From assembly GCF_020164475.1 (NCBI RefSeq), contig NZ_JAIQWX010000049.1, forward strand, positions 1 through 39,846: a stretch of 39,846 nt of DNA. Direction: 5' to 3'. Position numbers and translations under genes: made by a program. How positions within the stretch are numbered: the stretch's first letter is position 1; each line of letters opens with the position of its first letter. Under the pieces are notes generated by a model. It did not search any database, was not told the origin of the DNA, and saw nothing but the letters and a program-made list of their open reading frames with translations. Source of the DNA: Pseudomonas sp. REP124 (GTDB taxonomy: Bacteria; Pseudomonadota; Gammaproteobacteria; Pseudomonadales; Pseudomonadaceae). This document shows, in pieces, positions 1 through 7,110 of the stretch.

Positions 1-27
1 AGCGAGGCTTGCCCGCGAAGGCGTCAG
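1..27. repeat. Partial REP palindrome at window edge
   Basis: The first bases (core GCTTGCCCGCGAAGGCGTC) resemble one arm of the REP elements found elsewhere in the window, for example at 5487-5576. The partner arm would lie outside the window, so only a fragment is visible. Confidence 0.55.
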
Positions 28-55
28 ACCAGTCGACATCATCTTTGATTAAGGC

Positions 56-88
56 AAAAAAAATCCCGCCCGAAAAACCCGGGCGGGA
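56..88 (-). terminator. Rho-independent terminator of the flavoprotein gene
   Basis: Read on the minus strand, a 9-bp GC-rich stem (TCCCGCCCG paired with CGGGCGGGA, + positions 64-72 and 80-88) with a short loop is followed by eight T residues (A-run at 56-63 on the + strand). It lies 36 bp beyond the stop codon of the gene ending at 124. Confidence 0.9.
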
Positions 89-123
89 CTCGCTTGAACA
101 TTCAGCGATACGGGAAAAATGAA

Positions 124-1326
124 TCAGGCGATCGGGATCAGCGGATCCGCAGCAGCCCAGGCCACATCACGGTCGGCCACCGGCGGGTAGATCCACACGG
201 TGTTGATCTGGGTCTTGAGTTCCTTGCCTTCCTGCTTGGTCAGCTTGACCTGACGATCCCAGCCTTCGGTGTACACCGCGCCCCAGGCGCCGAGGTCCAG
301 GCAGGTGACGTACTTCGGCTGACGGTAGGCAGTCGGGTCCACGCCGAGGATCTGCGCGGCGACGTTGTTGCCGGCATAACGGCCCAGCATGATCGCGTGC
401 TGGCAGGTCATCAGCGCATGGTTGCCGATGTCATCGGATGCCGCGTAAGCAACGTCGCCGGTCGCGTAGACATCATCCTGGCCGATGACTTTCAGGTTGT
501 CGTCGACATGCAGACGGCCAAGGTTGTCGCGTTCGCCGGGGATCTGCTCGGTCAGGGAGTGAGCGCGCACGCCGGTGGTCCAGATAACGGTTTTGGCTTC
601 GATACGCTGACCGTCGGACAGGCTCACACCGTCAGCATCCACCGCGTCCACCGAAGCACTCAGGTGCCACTTCACACCTGTTTCAATGCTGGCTTCGGCA
701 ATCTTTTCAGCGATCTCAGGACCCATCGAACCACCGACCTTGTCACCGCGATCCACGATGATCACGTTGATGTCTGCGTTCTCGCCCAGGATGGCGCGCA
801 GGCGGGTCGGCATTTCGGTCGCCGTTTCGATCCCGGTGAAGCCGCCGCCGGCAACCACTACGGTGTTGCGCGCCTTGCTTTCTGGCTGGTTGGCCAGGGA
901 TTTGAGGTGATTCTCCAAACGTACGGCCTGTTCGATCCGGTCAACGTCGAAGGCGTGCTCGGCCACACCCGGGGTGTTGGGCAGAGCCAGGCCGCTGCCG
1001 GTGGCCAGAACAAGTTTGTCGTAGATAACTGTTTGTTTGTTGCCCGAAGCATCGGTGTAGCCAACGCTTTTGTTGGCAACATCGATGGAGTCTGCTGCGC
1101 CCTTGATGAACTTCGCGCCTACTGCATCGAGCAGGTCACCAATGGGAGCCGCCAGGGTGTGTGCGTTCGGCTCGTAGAAACGTGGACGAATCCGCAGCTC
1201 GGCCTGGGGCGCCAGAATGGTGACTTCAGTGTTGTTGTGATCATGAATGCTGAACAGACGGGTCGCGCTGATTGCCGTCCACATGCCACCGAAACCTGCG
1301 CCGATTACCAAGATGTGTTGTTTCAT
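124..1326 (-). CDS. NAD(P)/FAD-dependent oxidoreductase, type-II NADH dehydrogenase-like
   Basis: This 400-residue flavoprotein belongs to the pyridine nucleotide-disulfide oxidoreductase fold, close to type-II NADH:quinone oxidoreductases (Ndh). The N-terminal FAD-binding motif GAGFGG is at residues 9-14. A second dinucleotide site, GGGFTGIE, lies near residue 160 and should bind NAD(P)H. The ATGDVA motif near residue 290 contacts FAD in this family. No transmembrane helix is evident, which fits a peripheral membrane enzyme. It is transcribed divergently from an Rrf2-type regulator, so its expression may respond to redox, iron-sulfur or nitric oxide status; that link is inferred from position only. 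A strong terminator follows. The family is clear, but electron acceptor and physiological role are not. Confidence 0.85.
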   Translation of the reverse strand: MKQHILVIGAGFGGMWTAISATRLFSIHDHNNTEVTILAPQAELRIRPRFYEPNAHTLAAPIGDLLDAVGAKFIKGAADSIDVANKSVGYTDASGNKQTVIYDKLVLATGSGLALPNTPGVAEHAFDVDRIEQAVRLENHLKSLANQPESKARNTVVVAGGGFTGIETATEMPTRLRAILGENADINVIIVDRGDKVGGSMGPEIAEKIAEASIETGVKWHLSASVDAVDADGVSLSDGQRIEAKTVIWTTGVRAHSLTEQIPGERDNLGRLHVDDNLKVIGQDDVYATGDVAYAASDDIGNHALMTCQHAIMLGRYAGNNVAAQILGVDPTAYRQPKYVTCLDLGAWGAVYTEGWDRQVKLTKQEGKELKTQINTVWIYPPVADRDVAWAAADPLIPIA

Positions 1327-1431
1327 TTTTAACTCCGGGGAAGAACCAGGCTTGAAATTCGTTTAGGGGTCAGTAGGTCGATGTCGCTCCTCGCTTGAGT
1401 AGCTTCTCTCGCTGCCGCCCTGACAACTGCG

Positions 1432-1460
1432 ACTATATTGATCCTAGTTAATGCCCGCAA
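1432..1460 (-). promoter_or_regulatory. Predicted sigma70-type promoter of the flavoprotein gene
   Basis: On the minus strand TTGCGG (+ 1455-1460) and TATAGT (+ 1432-1437) are separated by exactly 17 bp and point at the gene starting at 1326. The -10 matches consensus at 5 of 6 positions, the -35 at 3 of 6. A weak -35 suggests activator dependence. Prediction only. Confidence 0.5.
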
Positions 1461-1469
1461 CGAATTTTT

Positions 1470-1497
1470 ATCGATGCTTCCCATCGATGTTATCGAT
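1470..1497. promoter_or_regulatory. Cluster of three ATCGAT palindromes, candidate operator
   Basis: ATCGAT occurs at 1470-1475, 1483-1488 and 1492-1497. The first two extend to an inverted repeat ATCGATG-N5-CATCGAT (1470-1488). The cluster sits about 10 bp upstream of the predicted -35 of the flavoprotein gene and between the divergent flavoprotein and Rrf2 genes. That is a plausible place for a regulator binding site. Which regulator binds is unknown. Confidence 0.45.
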
Positions 1498-1620
1498 ACA
1501 GCCTGAAAAACCCGCATCCCCCGCCATTCCGCGCACAGCTCGTATAAAAGGAAAAACCGCTCGTTGTCCCTCAGGCCGCCAGCTGTTAGCATTTGCGACA
1601 ATATTAGTCGGAGATCTCTA

Positions 1621-2190
1621 ATGGCTCTTTACAGTGCAGGCGTCGAATACGGCATTCACTGCCTGGCGTTCCTGGTCGGCAACTACGGCGACACCCGCGA
1701 AGCGAGCGTGCGCGACCTGGCCGAACTGCAAGGGGTGCCGCAGGACTATCTGGCGAAGATCTTCACCAAGCTGGCCAAGGCCAAACTGGTGGCCGCCACC
1801 GAAGGCGTGCGCGGCGGCTTCAAGCTGGCCCGGCAAGCCGATGAAATCACCCTGCTGGACATCGTCAACGCCATCGACGGGCGCAAGGCGATTTTCGAAT
1901 GCCGGGAGATTCGTGGTCGTTGTGCATTGTTTGAAGGCGAGACACCCGAGTGGGCGGTGGAAGGACGCTGCTCGATCCATGCCGCGATGCTGACGGCGCA
2001 AAAGCGCATGGAAGAGGCGTTGGCCCAGCAGACGATTCTGGACATTGCCCGCAAGGTCGGACGCAAGGCGCCGGCGGAGTTTGGCGAGCAGCTGGAAAAC
2101 TGGATGAACGATCGTCGGGAAAGGAAAGGCAATGGCGGCGCCCAGACGAGTGACGATCAACTCATCCAGGTCACCGAAGTCAGCAACTGA
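1621..2190 (+). CDS. Rrf2 family transcriptional regulator
   Basis: This 189-residue protein is a winged-helix regulator of the Rrf2 family (IscR/NsrR/RirA relatives). The N-terminal half, about residues 1-85, carries the DNA-binding domain, including the EGVRGGFKLAR wing typical of the family. Three cysteines follow at 94, 101 and 117, in the region where Rrf2 sensors bind an Fe-S cluster. The spacing C-X6-C-X15-C is wider than in IscR or NsrR. The ATG at 1621 was chosen because GGAG lies about 6 bp upstream and the protein then starts MALYSAGVEYG, the usual Rrf2 N-terminus; the frame is open further upstream. It is divergent from the flavoprotein gene, its likely target. A CGAC-N7-GTCG dyad at 1596-1610 just before the start could allow autoregulation. 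Confidence 0.88.
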   Translation: MALYSAGVEYGIHCLAFLVGNYGDTREASVRDLAELQGVPQDYLAKIFTKLAKAKLVAATEGVRGGFKLARQADEITLLDIVNAIDGRKAIFECREIRGRCALFEGETPEWAVEGRCSIHAAMLTAQKRMEEALAQQTILDIARKVGRKAPAEFGEQLENWMNDRRERKGNGGAQTSDDQLIQVTEVSN

Positions 2191-2193
2191 CAG

Positions 2194-2550
2194 TTACAGG
2201 CAGTCACGCACCGCCTTGCGCATGGCTGCCGATTTTGCCCAGGGCGGGCCCTGATACAGCGACACCCGACTGCCATCCTTGTATTTCACGATGTCCAGAA
2301 TCTCGTCGGCCGTGATGATGCTCGGCGCGGTGATCCGGTAGCCGTTGGAAATCGAAGTTTGAGTCGTGCGCGATACGTCACTCTGCCAGGCGGGCAACAC
2401 GCAGGCAGCCAGCTCCTTTGGCGGTTTGTCACTGTACTTGCCCATGTTCGGCTCACCCGGCACGAGCGATGCCGGCAAGGAACATCCCGCCAACAGCGCC
2501 GCGATCCCCACCAACATCCCCGCCCCCAACCACATACGACTCTGCATCAA
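2194..2550 (-). CDS. Small putative lipoprotein
   Basis: This 118-residue protein has a hydrophobic signal sequence ending in the lipobox LLAGC, with Cys23 as the predicted lipidation site, so it is probably anchored in an outer or inner membrane leaflet. The mature part (about 95 residues) contains two further cysteines, one near the middle and one in the C-terminal RDCL, which could form a disulfide. I do not recognise a named domain. It converges with the Rrf2 regulator gene, the stop codons being only 3 bp apart, so each gene may affect transcription into the other. A second Met directly follows the first. Confidence 0.72.
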   Translation of the reverse strand: MMQSRMWLGAGMLVGIAALLAGCSLPASLVPGEPNMGKYSDKPPKELAACVLPAWQSDVSRTTQTSISNGYRITAPSIITADEILDIVKYKDGSRVSLYQGPPWAKSAAMRKAVRDCL

Positions 2551-2620
2551 GCGCCCTTAGATTACGAAAAATACAAATGTAGCCTGCCGCCGACCGGACA
2601 TCCATTGACTGCACCGGTTT

Positions 2621-2839
2621 TCAGCGACTGGCGTTCTGATCGCCGGATCCGGGGAATGACTGCTCGTTCAAATAGAACATCCAGCGCTCGTAAGCTTCAT
2701 GTTGCCACTGACTGACCCGCTCCCACTCCGGCCCGCTGAGCTGGTGTTCGGAAATCAGATTCATCATTTCGCTGGTGGCCGCATCCAGGTCGGCAATCAG
2801 CAGATGGGCATGCGCTCGAAAGTCATCGGTTGCCGTCAT
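2621..2839 (-). CDS. Small conserved hypothetical protein
   Basis: A 72-residue acidic, probably helical cytoplasmic protein with no signal peptide or membrane segment. The middle contains W-E-R-V-S-Q-W-Q and a following YERWMFY aromatic cluster. It looks like a small Pseudomonas-specific family, but I cannot name a domain or function. The start follows a GGGGAC Shine-Dalgarno-like stretch. It is separated from the lipoprotein gene by about 70 bp on the same strand and could share its transcript. Confidence 0.6.
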   Translation of the reverse strand: MTATDDFRAHAHLLIADLDAATSEMMNLISEHQLSGPEWERVSQWQHEAYERWMFYLNEQSFPGSGDQNASR

Positions 2840-3006
2840 GTTGAACGTCCCCTGCCCTGGCGAAAAATCGCTACCTCACTACGACAGCGAATTTTGCGTT
2901 TCTCGCCAATTTCCCGACCAAAGGAAGTGCCACCGCCGCAGACGAAGACAACGCCCGCTCGCGCAAATGGGTCTAACCTTTTAGCGCAGATATAGAGGAG
3001 GTTTTC

Positions 3007-3246
3007 ATGTGGCTTAACGAATCGGAACAAGCGCTGCGGCGCGATCTGCAAGGCTTGGCGTCGGACCTGCGCTGGTCGGCGGTCGAGCTTCTGCGCATAG
3101 CGCAACAATTGCGCCAGTCTGGCAATGAAGTCGATGCACAAGCCGTTCAGCGGCTGTGCGATCTGTTTCAGGGGGACGAAGAGCGGTTGCTGGGTTACGC
3201 CGAAGAGGTCAAGGCGAAGGTCATCAGCCGCAACAAGCCCCAGTGA
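3007..3246 (+). CDS. Small conserved helical protein
   Basis: A 79-residue soluble protein preceded by a very strong ribosome binding site, GAGGAGGT, at the proper distance. The sequence is rich in Leu, Gln, Glu and Arg with heptad-like spacing, so mostly alpha-helical and possibly a short coiled coil. There is no cysteine, signal peptide or transmembrane segment. It ends 30 bp before osmE on the same strand, and the two are likely cotranscribed, suggesting a link to osmotic or envelope stress. That link is inferred from position only. Confidence 0.68.
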   Translation: MWLNESEQALRRDLQGLASDLRWSAVELLRIAQQLRQSGNEVDAQAVQRLCDLFQGDEERLLGYAEEVKAKVISRNKPQ

Positions 3247-3276
3247 CACAAGCCTCAGTGACATAGGAGCCCGACC

Positions 3277-3630
3277 ATGAACAGAACCCTGCCTGTGCTC
3301 GTCATCACGTTAATGACGCTGGCAGGCTGCAACACCGACTCGCAGATCTTTCGCGATCAACCCCTGGTGGCCAAAGTGGAGATGGGCATGAGCCAGGAAC
3401 AAGTCCAGCAAATCGGCGGTGCGCCGTTATCGGTCAGCAATCGCACGGCCGAAGCGGGCACCTGCTACGACTACAAACTGGTCCAGCCCGAGCACCGACA
3501 ACCTTACAACGTCAGCTTCGACAGCCGTGGGCGGGTCGATCACAAGGGGTTCATGACGTGCGCGGAGTGGAGCGTCGCCCAGCAGAAAGCGCGCGAGCCC
3601 GCGCGATCGAGTGGGGGTGGTGGGTACTGA
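3277..3630 (+). CDS. osmE: Osmotically inducible lipoprotein OsmE
   Basis: This 117-residue lipoprotein has a signal peptide ending in the lipobox LAGC (Cys18) and a SmpA/OmlA-like (BamE-like) domain. The signature is MGMSQEQVQQIGGAPLS around residues 38-54, the helix-turn that defines this fold. A Cys pair (TCYDYK and MTCAEW) may form a disulfide. OsmE is known as a stress-induced envelope lipoprotein in enterobacteria and pseudomonads. The C-terminus ends in a low-complexity GGGGY tail. An AGGAG site precedes the ATG. It probably forms an operon with the 79-residue protein upstream. Confidence 0.85.
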   Translation: MNRTLPVLVITLMTLAGCNTDSQIFRDQPLVAKVEMGMSQEQVQQIGGAPLSVSNRTAEAGTCYDYKLVQPEHRQPYNVSFDSRGRVDHKGFMTCAEWSVAQQKAREPARSSGGGGY

Positions 3631-3655
3631 GAACCCTGCGGTGAAGTGAACACTT

Positions 3656-3766
3656 TGTGGCGAGGGGGCTTGTCGAAACGTCGCACCGCCCCGTTGGGCT
3701 GCGCAGCAGTCCCATTTTTTTGGGGCCGCTTCGCGACCCAACGGGGGCAAGCCCCCTCGCCACAGG
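3656..3766. repeat. REP pair (GTGGCGAGGGGGCTTG class)
   Basis: Two inverted copies of the palindromic core (TGTGGCGAGGGGGCTTG and CAAGCCCCCTCGCCACA) bracket about 75 bp. The inner segment has a second dyad (CCGTTGGGC with CCCAACGG). It lies between convergent osmE and the 62-residue gene and may act as a bidirectional terminator or transcript stabiliser. The same class recurs at 4563-4660 and 8612-8734. Confidence 0.88.
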
Positions 3767-3785
3767 GCCCATCGCTAAAGGACCG

Positions 3786-3974
3786 TTATTGGTTAGCCTG
3801 CTTGTTCACCCGCGCCCTGTAGCCAGGCAACGAAGCCGCAAACGCCATCGCCTCCTCCTTGCTGGCAAACGACCCGAGCCGATCACCTTTGGTGCAGACC
3901 CTCCATGGGCCATTGTTCACGCTGAGTACGTCATAGCCGTTCATATGCATTCTGTTCAGCATCGGAACACTCAT
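3786..3974 (-). CDS. Small protein, possibly DUF2188-like
   Basis: A 62-residue protein with an ideal ribosome binding site, AAGGAGGT, 5 bp before the ATG. It has the pattern of small DUF2188-type proteins: an N-terminal strand, a central G-P-W-R-V-C-T-K-G motif, then SFASKEEAMAFAASL, the helix in which an E-E-A-x-A-x-A pattern is usual. Family assignment is tentative; function is unknown. It is transcribed convergently towards osmE with a REP element between. Confidence 0.65.
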   Translation of the reverse strand: MSVPMLNRMHMNGYDVLSVNNGPWRVCTKGDRLGSFASKEEAMAFAASLPGYRARVNKQANQ

Positions 3975-4186
3975 GATTACCTCCTTCTCGGCAAGTTTCC
4001 AAAGCTCACGTTCCCTACCTTACACCCGCACTTCGCGGCGAAAACGACCGAACGTCGCCTCAAACCTCGTTTGAATCGCACTTTTGCTCCGTAAAGCCTA
4101 TCAACATGATGAAGGCCAAAGGCAACGGATCCAGCTTGACTACTGCTTTTTTGTTACACTTTTATGACAGCCACATCGAGCAGCCC

Positions 4187-4549
4187 ATGAAAGTACGCGC
4201 CACCGTCATTTGCGAGCAGGACCGCCACATTCTTCTGGTGAGAAAACCGAAGAGTCGCTGGATGCTGCCTGGCGGAAAGGTTGAACGGGGCGAGACCCAT
4301 GCCGGCGCCGCCGTGCGTGAGTTGGCGGAGGAAACCGGGTTGGGTGTGGAGGAAATGCTGTATCTGATGGAGCTGCAGTCGGGCAACACCCGGCACCATG
4401 TCTACGAAGCCTCACCCCTGGAGACGGATCAGGCCCGGCCGTTGAATGAGATCATCGATTGCATATGGTTTCCGCTGAATGCGATCCAGAACCTGGATAC
4501 CAGCGACGCTACGCTCAAGATCATCCGGGCGTTTCAGCGTCGTCTCTAA
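4187..4549 (+). CDS. NUDIX hydrolase
   Basis: A 120-residue hydrolase with a complete Nudix box, G-X5-E-X7-REL-X-EE-X-GL, at about residues 28-50 ([11 protein letters not shown]...). This box binds the divalent metal and catalyses cleavage of nucleoside diphosphate derivatives such as oxidised dNTPs or ADP-sugars. The substrate cannot be read from sequence. The frame is open back to an ATG at 4106. I prefer 4187 because the protein then begins directly at the first Nudix beta-strand ([12 protein letters not shown]), and a TTGACT element at 4136-4141 with AT-rich sequence after it suggests the promoter lies inside the longer reading frame. The gene is flanked by REP elements and seems monocistronic. 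Confidence 0.85.
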   Translation: MKVRATVICEQDRHILLVRKPKSRWMLPGGKVERGETHAGAAVRELAEETGLGVEEMLYLMELQSGNTRHHVYEASPLETDQARPLNEIIDCIWFPLNAIQNLDTSDATLKIIRAFQRRL

Positions 4550-4562
4550 CGCGACTGGAACC

Positions 4563-4660
4563 TTGTGGCGAGGGGGCTCGCCCCCGCTGGAGCGCGAAGC
4601 GGTCCCAAAAAAGATGGGCCTGCTGCGCAGTCCAACGGGGGCAAGCCCCCTCGCCACAGG
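4563..4660. repeat. REP pair (GTGGCGAGGGGGC class)
   Basis: Inverted copies of TTGTGGCGAGGGGGCT and AGCCCCCTCGCCACA flank a central dyad. It sits between the convergent NUDIX gene and benD, only 13 bp after the NUDIX stop and 16 bp before the benD stop, and is probably used as a shared 3' end. Confidence 0.88.
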
Positions 4661-4676
4661 TATGTGGTCTGCCTGA

Positions 4677-5450
4677 CTAACCCAGGTCGCCACCACCGAC
4701 GGGCATAACCATCCCGGTGATGTAGGACGCTTCATCACTCGCCAAAAACAGAATCGCCCCCGCCTGCTCATCCAGCGTGCCGTAGCGCTTCATCAGACTG
4801 CTGTCGAGGGTCTGGTCGACGATCTGCTGGTACCAGACTTTCTCCTGACCACTCTGTTCGGCGCTGTTGCGCGGAATCACCCGTGGCGGCGCTTCGGTGC
4901 CGCCGGGCGCCGTCGCATTGACCCGCACGCCGCGGCCGGCGGTTTCGAACGCCAGGCACGCGGTCAAGGCATTCACCCCACCCTTCGCCGCGCCGTACGG
5001 CACGCGGTTGACGCTGCGGGTGGCGATGGACGAGACGTTGACGATCGCGCCACTGCCCTGCTCCAGCATGAACGGCAGCGCGGCATGGCAGCACCACAAA
5101 GTCGGGAACAGTGAACGCCGCACCTCGGCCTCGATCTGCGACGCCTCGTAATGCTCGAACGGCTTGGCCCAGATGGTGCCGCCGACGTTGTTGATCAGCA
5201 CGTCGAGGCGGCCGAAACGCTCGACCGCGGTCTGCATCACCCGATTGCAGTCCTCGTATTGCTCAAGGTCTGCGGTCAGGGCCAGCACCTGGCTGGTCGA
5301 TGCCAGCTCTTTCTGCACTTCGAACACCAGCTCCGAGCGATCCACCAGAATCAGCTTCGCCCCTTCCGCCGCCATCCGCTCGGCCACCCGCCGCCCGATG
5401 CCCTGGGCAGCCCCGGTGATCAGCGCGACTTTTTCGTGAAATCTGTTCAT
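4677..5450 (-). CDS. benD: Benzoate cis-diol dehydrogenase BenD
   Basis: A 257-residue short-chain dehydrogenase. It oxidises 1,6-dihydroxycyclohexa-2,4-diene-1-carboxylate (benzoate cis-diol) with NAD+ to give catechol and CO2. The cofactor motif TGAAQGIG is at residues 12-19, NNVG at 87-90, and the catalytic set is Ser140/141, Tyr152 and Lys156 (Y-G-A-A-K). The assignment rests on position directly after benC and on the fold. The frame runs 32 codons further upstream into a REP element; the ATG at 5450 was chosen because TGAGGT lies 4 bp before it and the SDR fold starts immediately (MNRFHEKVALITG). It is the last gene of the ben operon and is separated from benC by a REP. Confidence 0.92.
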   Translation of the reverse strand: MNRFHEKVALITGAAQGIGRRVAERMAAEGAKLILVDRSELVFEVQKELASTSQVLALTADLEQYEDCNRVMQTAVERFGRLDVLINNVGGTIWAKPFEHYEASQIEAEVRRSLFPTLWCCHAALPFMLEQGSGAIVNVSSIATRSVNRVPYGAAKGGVNALTACLAFETAGRGVRVNATAPGGTEAPPRVIPRNSAEQSGQEKVWYQQIVDQTLDSSLMKRYGTLDEQAGAILFLASDEASYITGMVMPVGGGDLG

Positions 5451-5486
5451 GTGTACCTCAAACCTATCAGGCCAGACGCCATCCCC

Positions 5487-5576
5487 TGTGGGAGCGGGCT
5501 TGCTCGCGAAGGCGTCGGCACAGTCAACATTGATGGAGCCTGACACACCGCTTTCGCGAGCAAGCCCGCTCCCACA
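5487..5576. repeat. REP pair inside the ben operon
   Basis: Inverted arms TGTGGGAGCGGGCTTGCTCG and CGAGCAAGCCCGCTCCCACA surround a 35-40 bp spacer between benC and benD. This is the GGGAGCGRGC class. Within an operon such a hairpin can stabilise the upstream message or reduce downstream expression. Confidence 0.9.
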
Positions 5577-5597
5577 TTGGGTCGGTGTCGATGCAAA

Positions 5598-6611
5598 TTA
5601 CGCCGCGCTCGCCGCAAACTTCTCGTAGTAGAAATTCGCAGGCCGGATCCCCTGCTCCCCGATGTACTTGCTCACCGCCTCAACCATCGGCGGAGGCCCG
5701 CACAGGTACACATCCACATCTCCATCGTTCAAATGCTTCGGCTCAATATGCTGAGTCACATAACCCTTGAGCGGATGCTGGCTGTCGGGACTGGCCACGC
5801 AGGCGCTGTAGGTGAAGTTGGGTATGCGCGCAGCGAAAGCTTCGAGGCGATCCATCTCCACCAGGTCGAAATCGTTGGTCACGCCGTAGATCAGATGCAA
5901 CGGATGGTCGCTGCCCTGCTCGGCGATTTTCTCCAGCATCGCGGTGAACGGCGCCAGGCCCGTGCCACCGGCCAGCAGCAACAGCGGCCGACGGATATCA
6001 CGCAGGTAGAAACTGCCCAATGGCCCGGCCAGACTCATGCTGTCGCCCGCCTTGGCCATACCGGTGAGGAAGCTGCTCATCAGGCCGCCCGGCACGTTGC
6101 GAATCAGGAAGCTCACCTCGCCGTCACGCTGCAACGAGCTGAACGAATAGGCGCGGGTCTGTTCGCTGCCGGGAATCCCCAGGTTCACGTACTGCCCCGG
6201 CAGAAACGCCAGCTTGCTCAGGGATTCGCCCTTGATCGACAGCGCAATGGTGCTGTCGGACAGCTGGCGCACGGCGCTGATGGTCGCGTCGTAGCTGGAT
6301 TGACGGGTACGGCAGACCTCCGACGACGTCGGCACACGCACCACGCAATCGCTCTGGGCGCGCATCTGGCAGGTCAGGACAAAACCCTGCTTGGCCTCTT
6401 CAGGGCTCAAGGCGTCCTCGATGTACTCCTCACCGAGATCGTACTGACCCGCCTCGGCGAAGCACTTGCAGGTGCCGCAGGCGCCGTCGCGGCAGTCCAG
6501 CGGAATGTTGATGCCCTGACGGTAGGCTGCATCGGCCACGGTTTCGCCGACATTGGCTTCGATGAACCGGGTGACGCCATCTTCGAAATTGAATGCGATG
6601 GAATGAGTCAT
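5598..6611 (-). CDS. benC: Benzoate 1,2-dioxygenase reductase BenC
   Basis: A 337-residue electron-transfer component that passes electrons from NADH through FAD and a plant-type [2Fe-2S] cluster to the BenAB oxygenase. The N-terminal ferredoxin domain has cluster cysteines at 40, 45, 48 (CRDGACGTC) and 81. A ferredoxin-reductase domain follows, with an FAD motif (RAYSFSS) and an NAD-binding GGTGLAPF segment, ending in YLCGPPPM. This ferredoxin-then-reductase order is typical of class IB dioxygenase reductases. The ATG at 6611 was preferred over one 27 bp upstream because it gives the family N-terminus (MTHSIAFNFEDG). The gene starts 10 bp after the benB stop. Confidence 0.95.
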   Translation of the reverse strand: MTHSIAFNFEDGVTRFIEANVGETVADAAYRQGINIPLDCRDGACGTCKCFAEAGQYDLGEEYIEDALSPEEAKQGFVLTCQMRAQSDCVVRVPTSSEVCRTRQSSYDATISAVRQLSDSTIALSIKGESLSKLAFLPGQYVNLGIPGSEQTRAYSFSSLQRDGEVSFLIRNVPGGLMSSFLTGMAKAGDSMSLAGPLGSFYLRDIRRPLLLLAGGTGLAPFTAMLEKIAEQGSDHPLHLIYGVTNDFDLVEMDRLEAFAARIPNFTYSACVASPDSQHPLKGYVTQHIEPKHLNDGDVDVYLCGPPPMVEAVSKYIGEQGIRPANFYYEKFAASAA

Positions 6612-6621
6612 GACCGCGCCC

Positions 6622-7110
6622 TCACAAATGGTAAACATCGATGACCTGGCGAACGTAGTCGTTCTTCAGGATCACTTTCTTGGCCTTGATCAGCGGGTTT
6701 TCACCGCGCGTGTCGAGGGTGTAGAAGCTGCTGCCGAAGTAGCTGTCGACGGTCTTGTAGCGAAAGCTCAGCGTGTGCCAGTTGAAGCGCACCTTGCACA
6801 GTCCGTCGGCCTGCTCCAGCAGTTCGATGTTGCTGATGTTGTGGGACGTGCGAGTGTCCGGAATGCTTGCGCTGGAACGATCGGTCTTGATGCGGAAGAT
6901 GCGGTCTTCCAAACCGGTGCGGTTGCCGTACCAGATCAGCGAGATTTCCCGCTGCGGGTCTTCGGTCAGCTCGTCGTTGTCGTCCCAGGACGGCATCCAG
7001 AAGGTCGCGTCGGGAGCGTACAGCTCCAGCCATTCGTCCCACTGGCGGTCATCCAGGTAACGGGCTTCGCGGAAAAGGAAGTCGCGCACGTCGTCATAGG
7101 AGATGGTCAT
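6622..7110 (-). CDS. benB: Benzoate 1,2-dioxygenase small subunit BenB
   Basis: A 162-residue beta subunit of the ring-hydroxylating dioxygenase. It has the NTF2-like cone fold and a structural role in the (alpha-beta)3 hexamer; catalysis is in BenA. Family features include the N-terminal [21 protein letters not shown] helix pair (residues 11-31), the FWMPSW strand and the C-terminal [11 protein letters not shown]. The length is normal for BenB/XylY. The start codon overlaps the benA stop in an ATGA junction (7107-7110), indicating translational coupling and equal stoichiometry. Confidence 0.95.
   Translation of the reverse strand: MTISYDDVRDFLFREARYLDDRQWDEWLELYAPDATFWMPSWDDNDELTEDPQREISLIWYGNRTGLEDRIFRIKTDRSSASIPDTRTSHNISNIELLEQADGLCKVRFNWHTLSFRYKTVDSYFGSSFYTLDTRGENPLIKAKKVILKNDYVRQVIDVYHL

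Noticed and set aside
94..1332. 412-codon plus-strand frame opposite the first gene
   Set aside because: Antisense shadow of the NADH dehydrogenase-like gene, which has clear dinucleotide-binding motifs and its own terminator.
1329..1601. 90-codon minus-strand frame between the flavoprotein and Rrf2 genes
   Set aside because: It covers the divergent promoters and dyads, has no ribosome binding site and gives no plausible protein.
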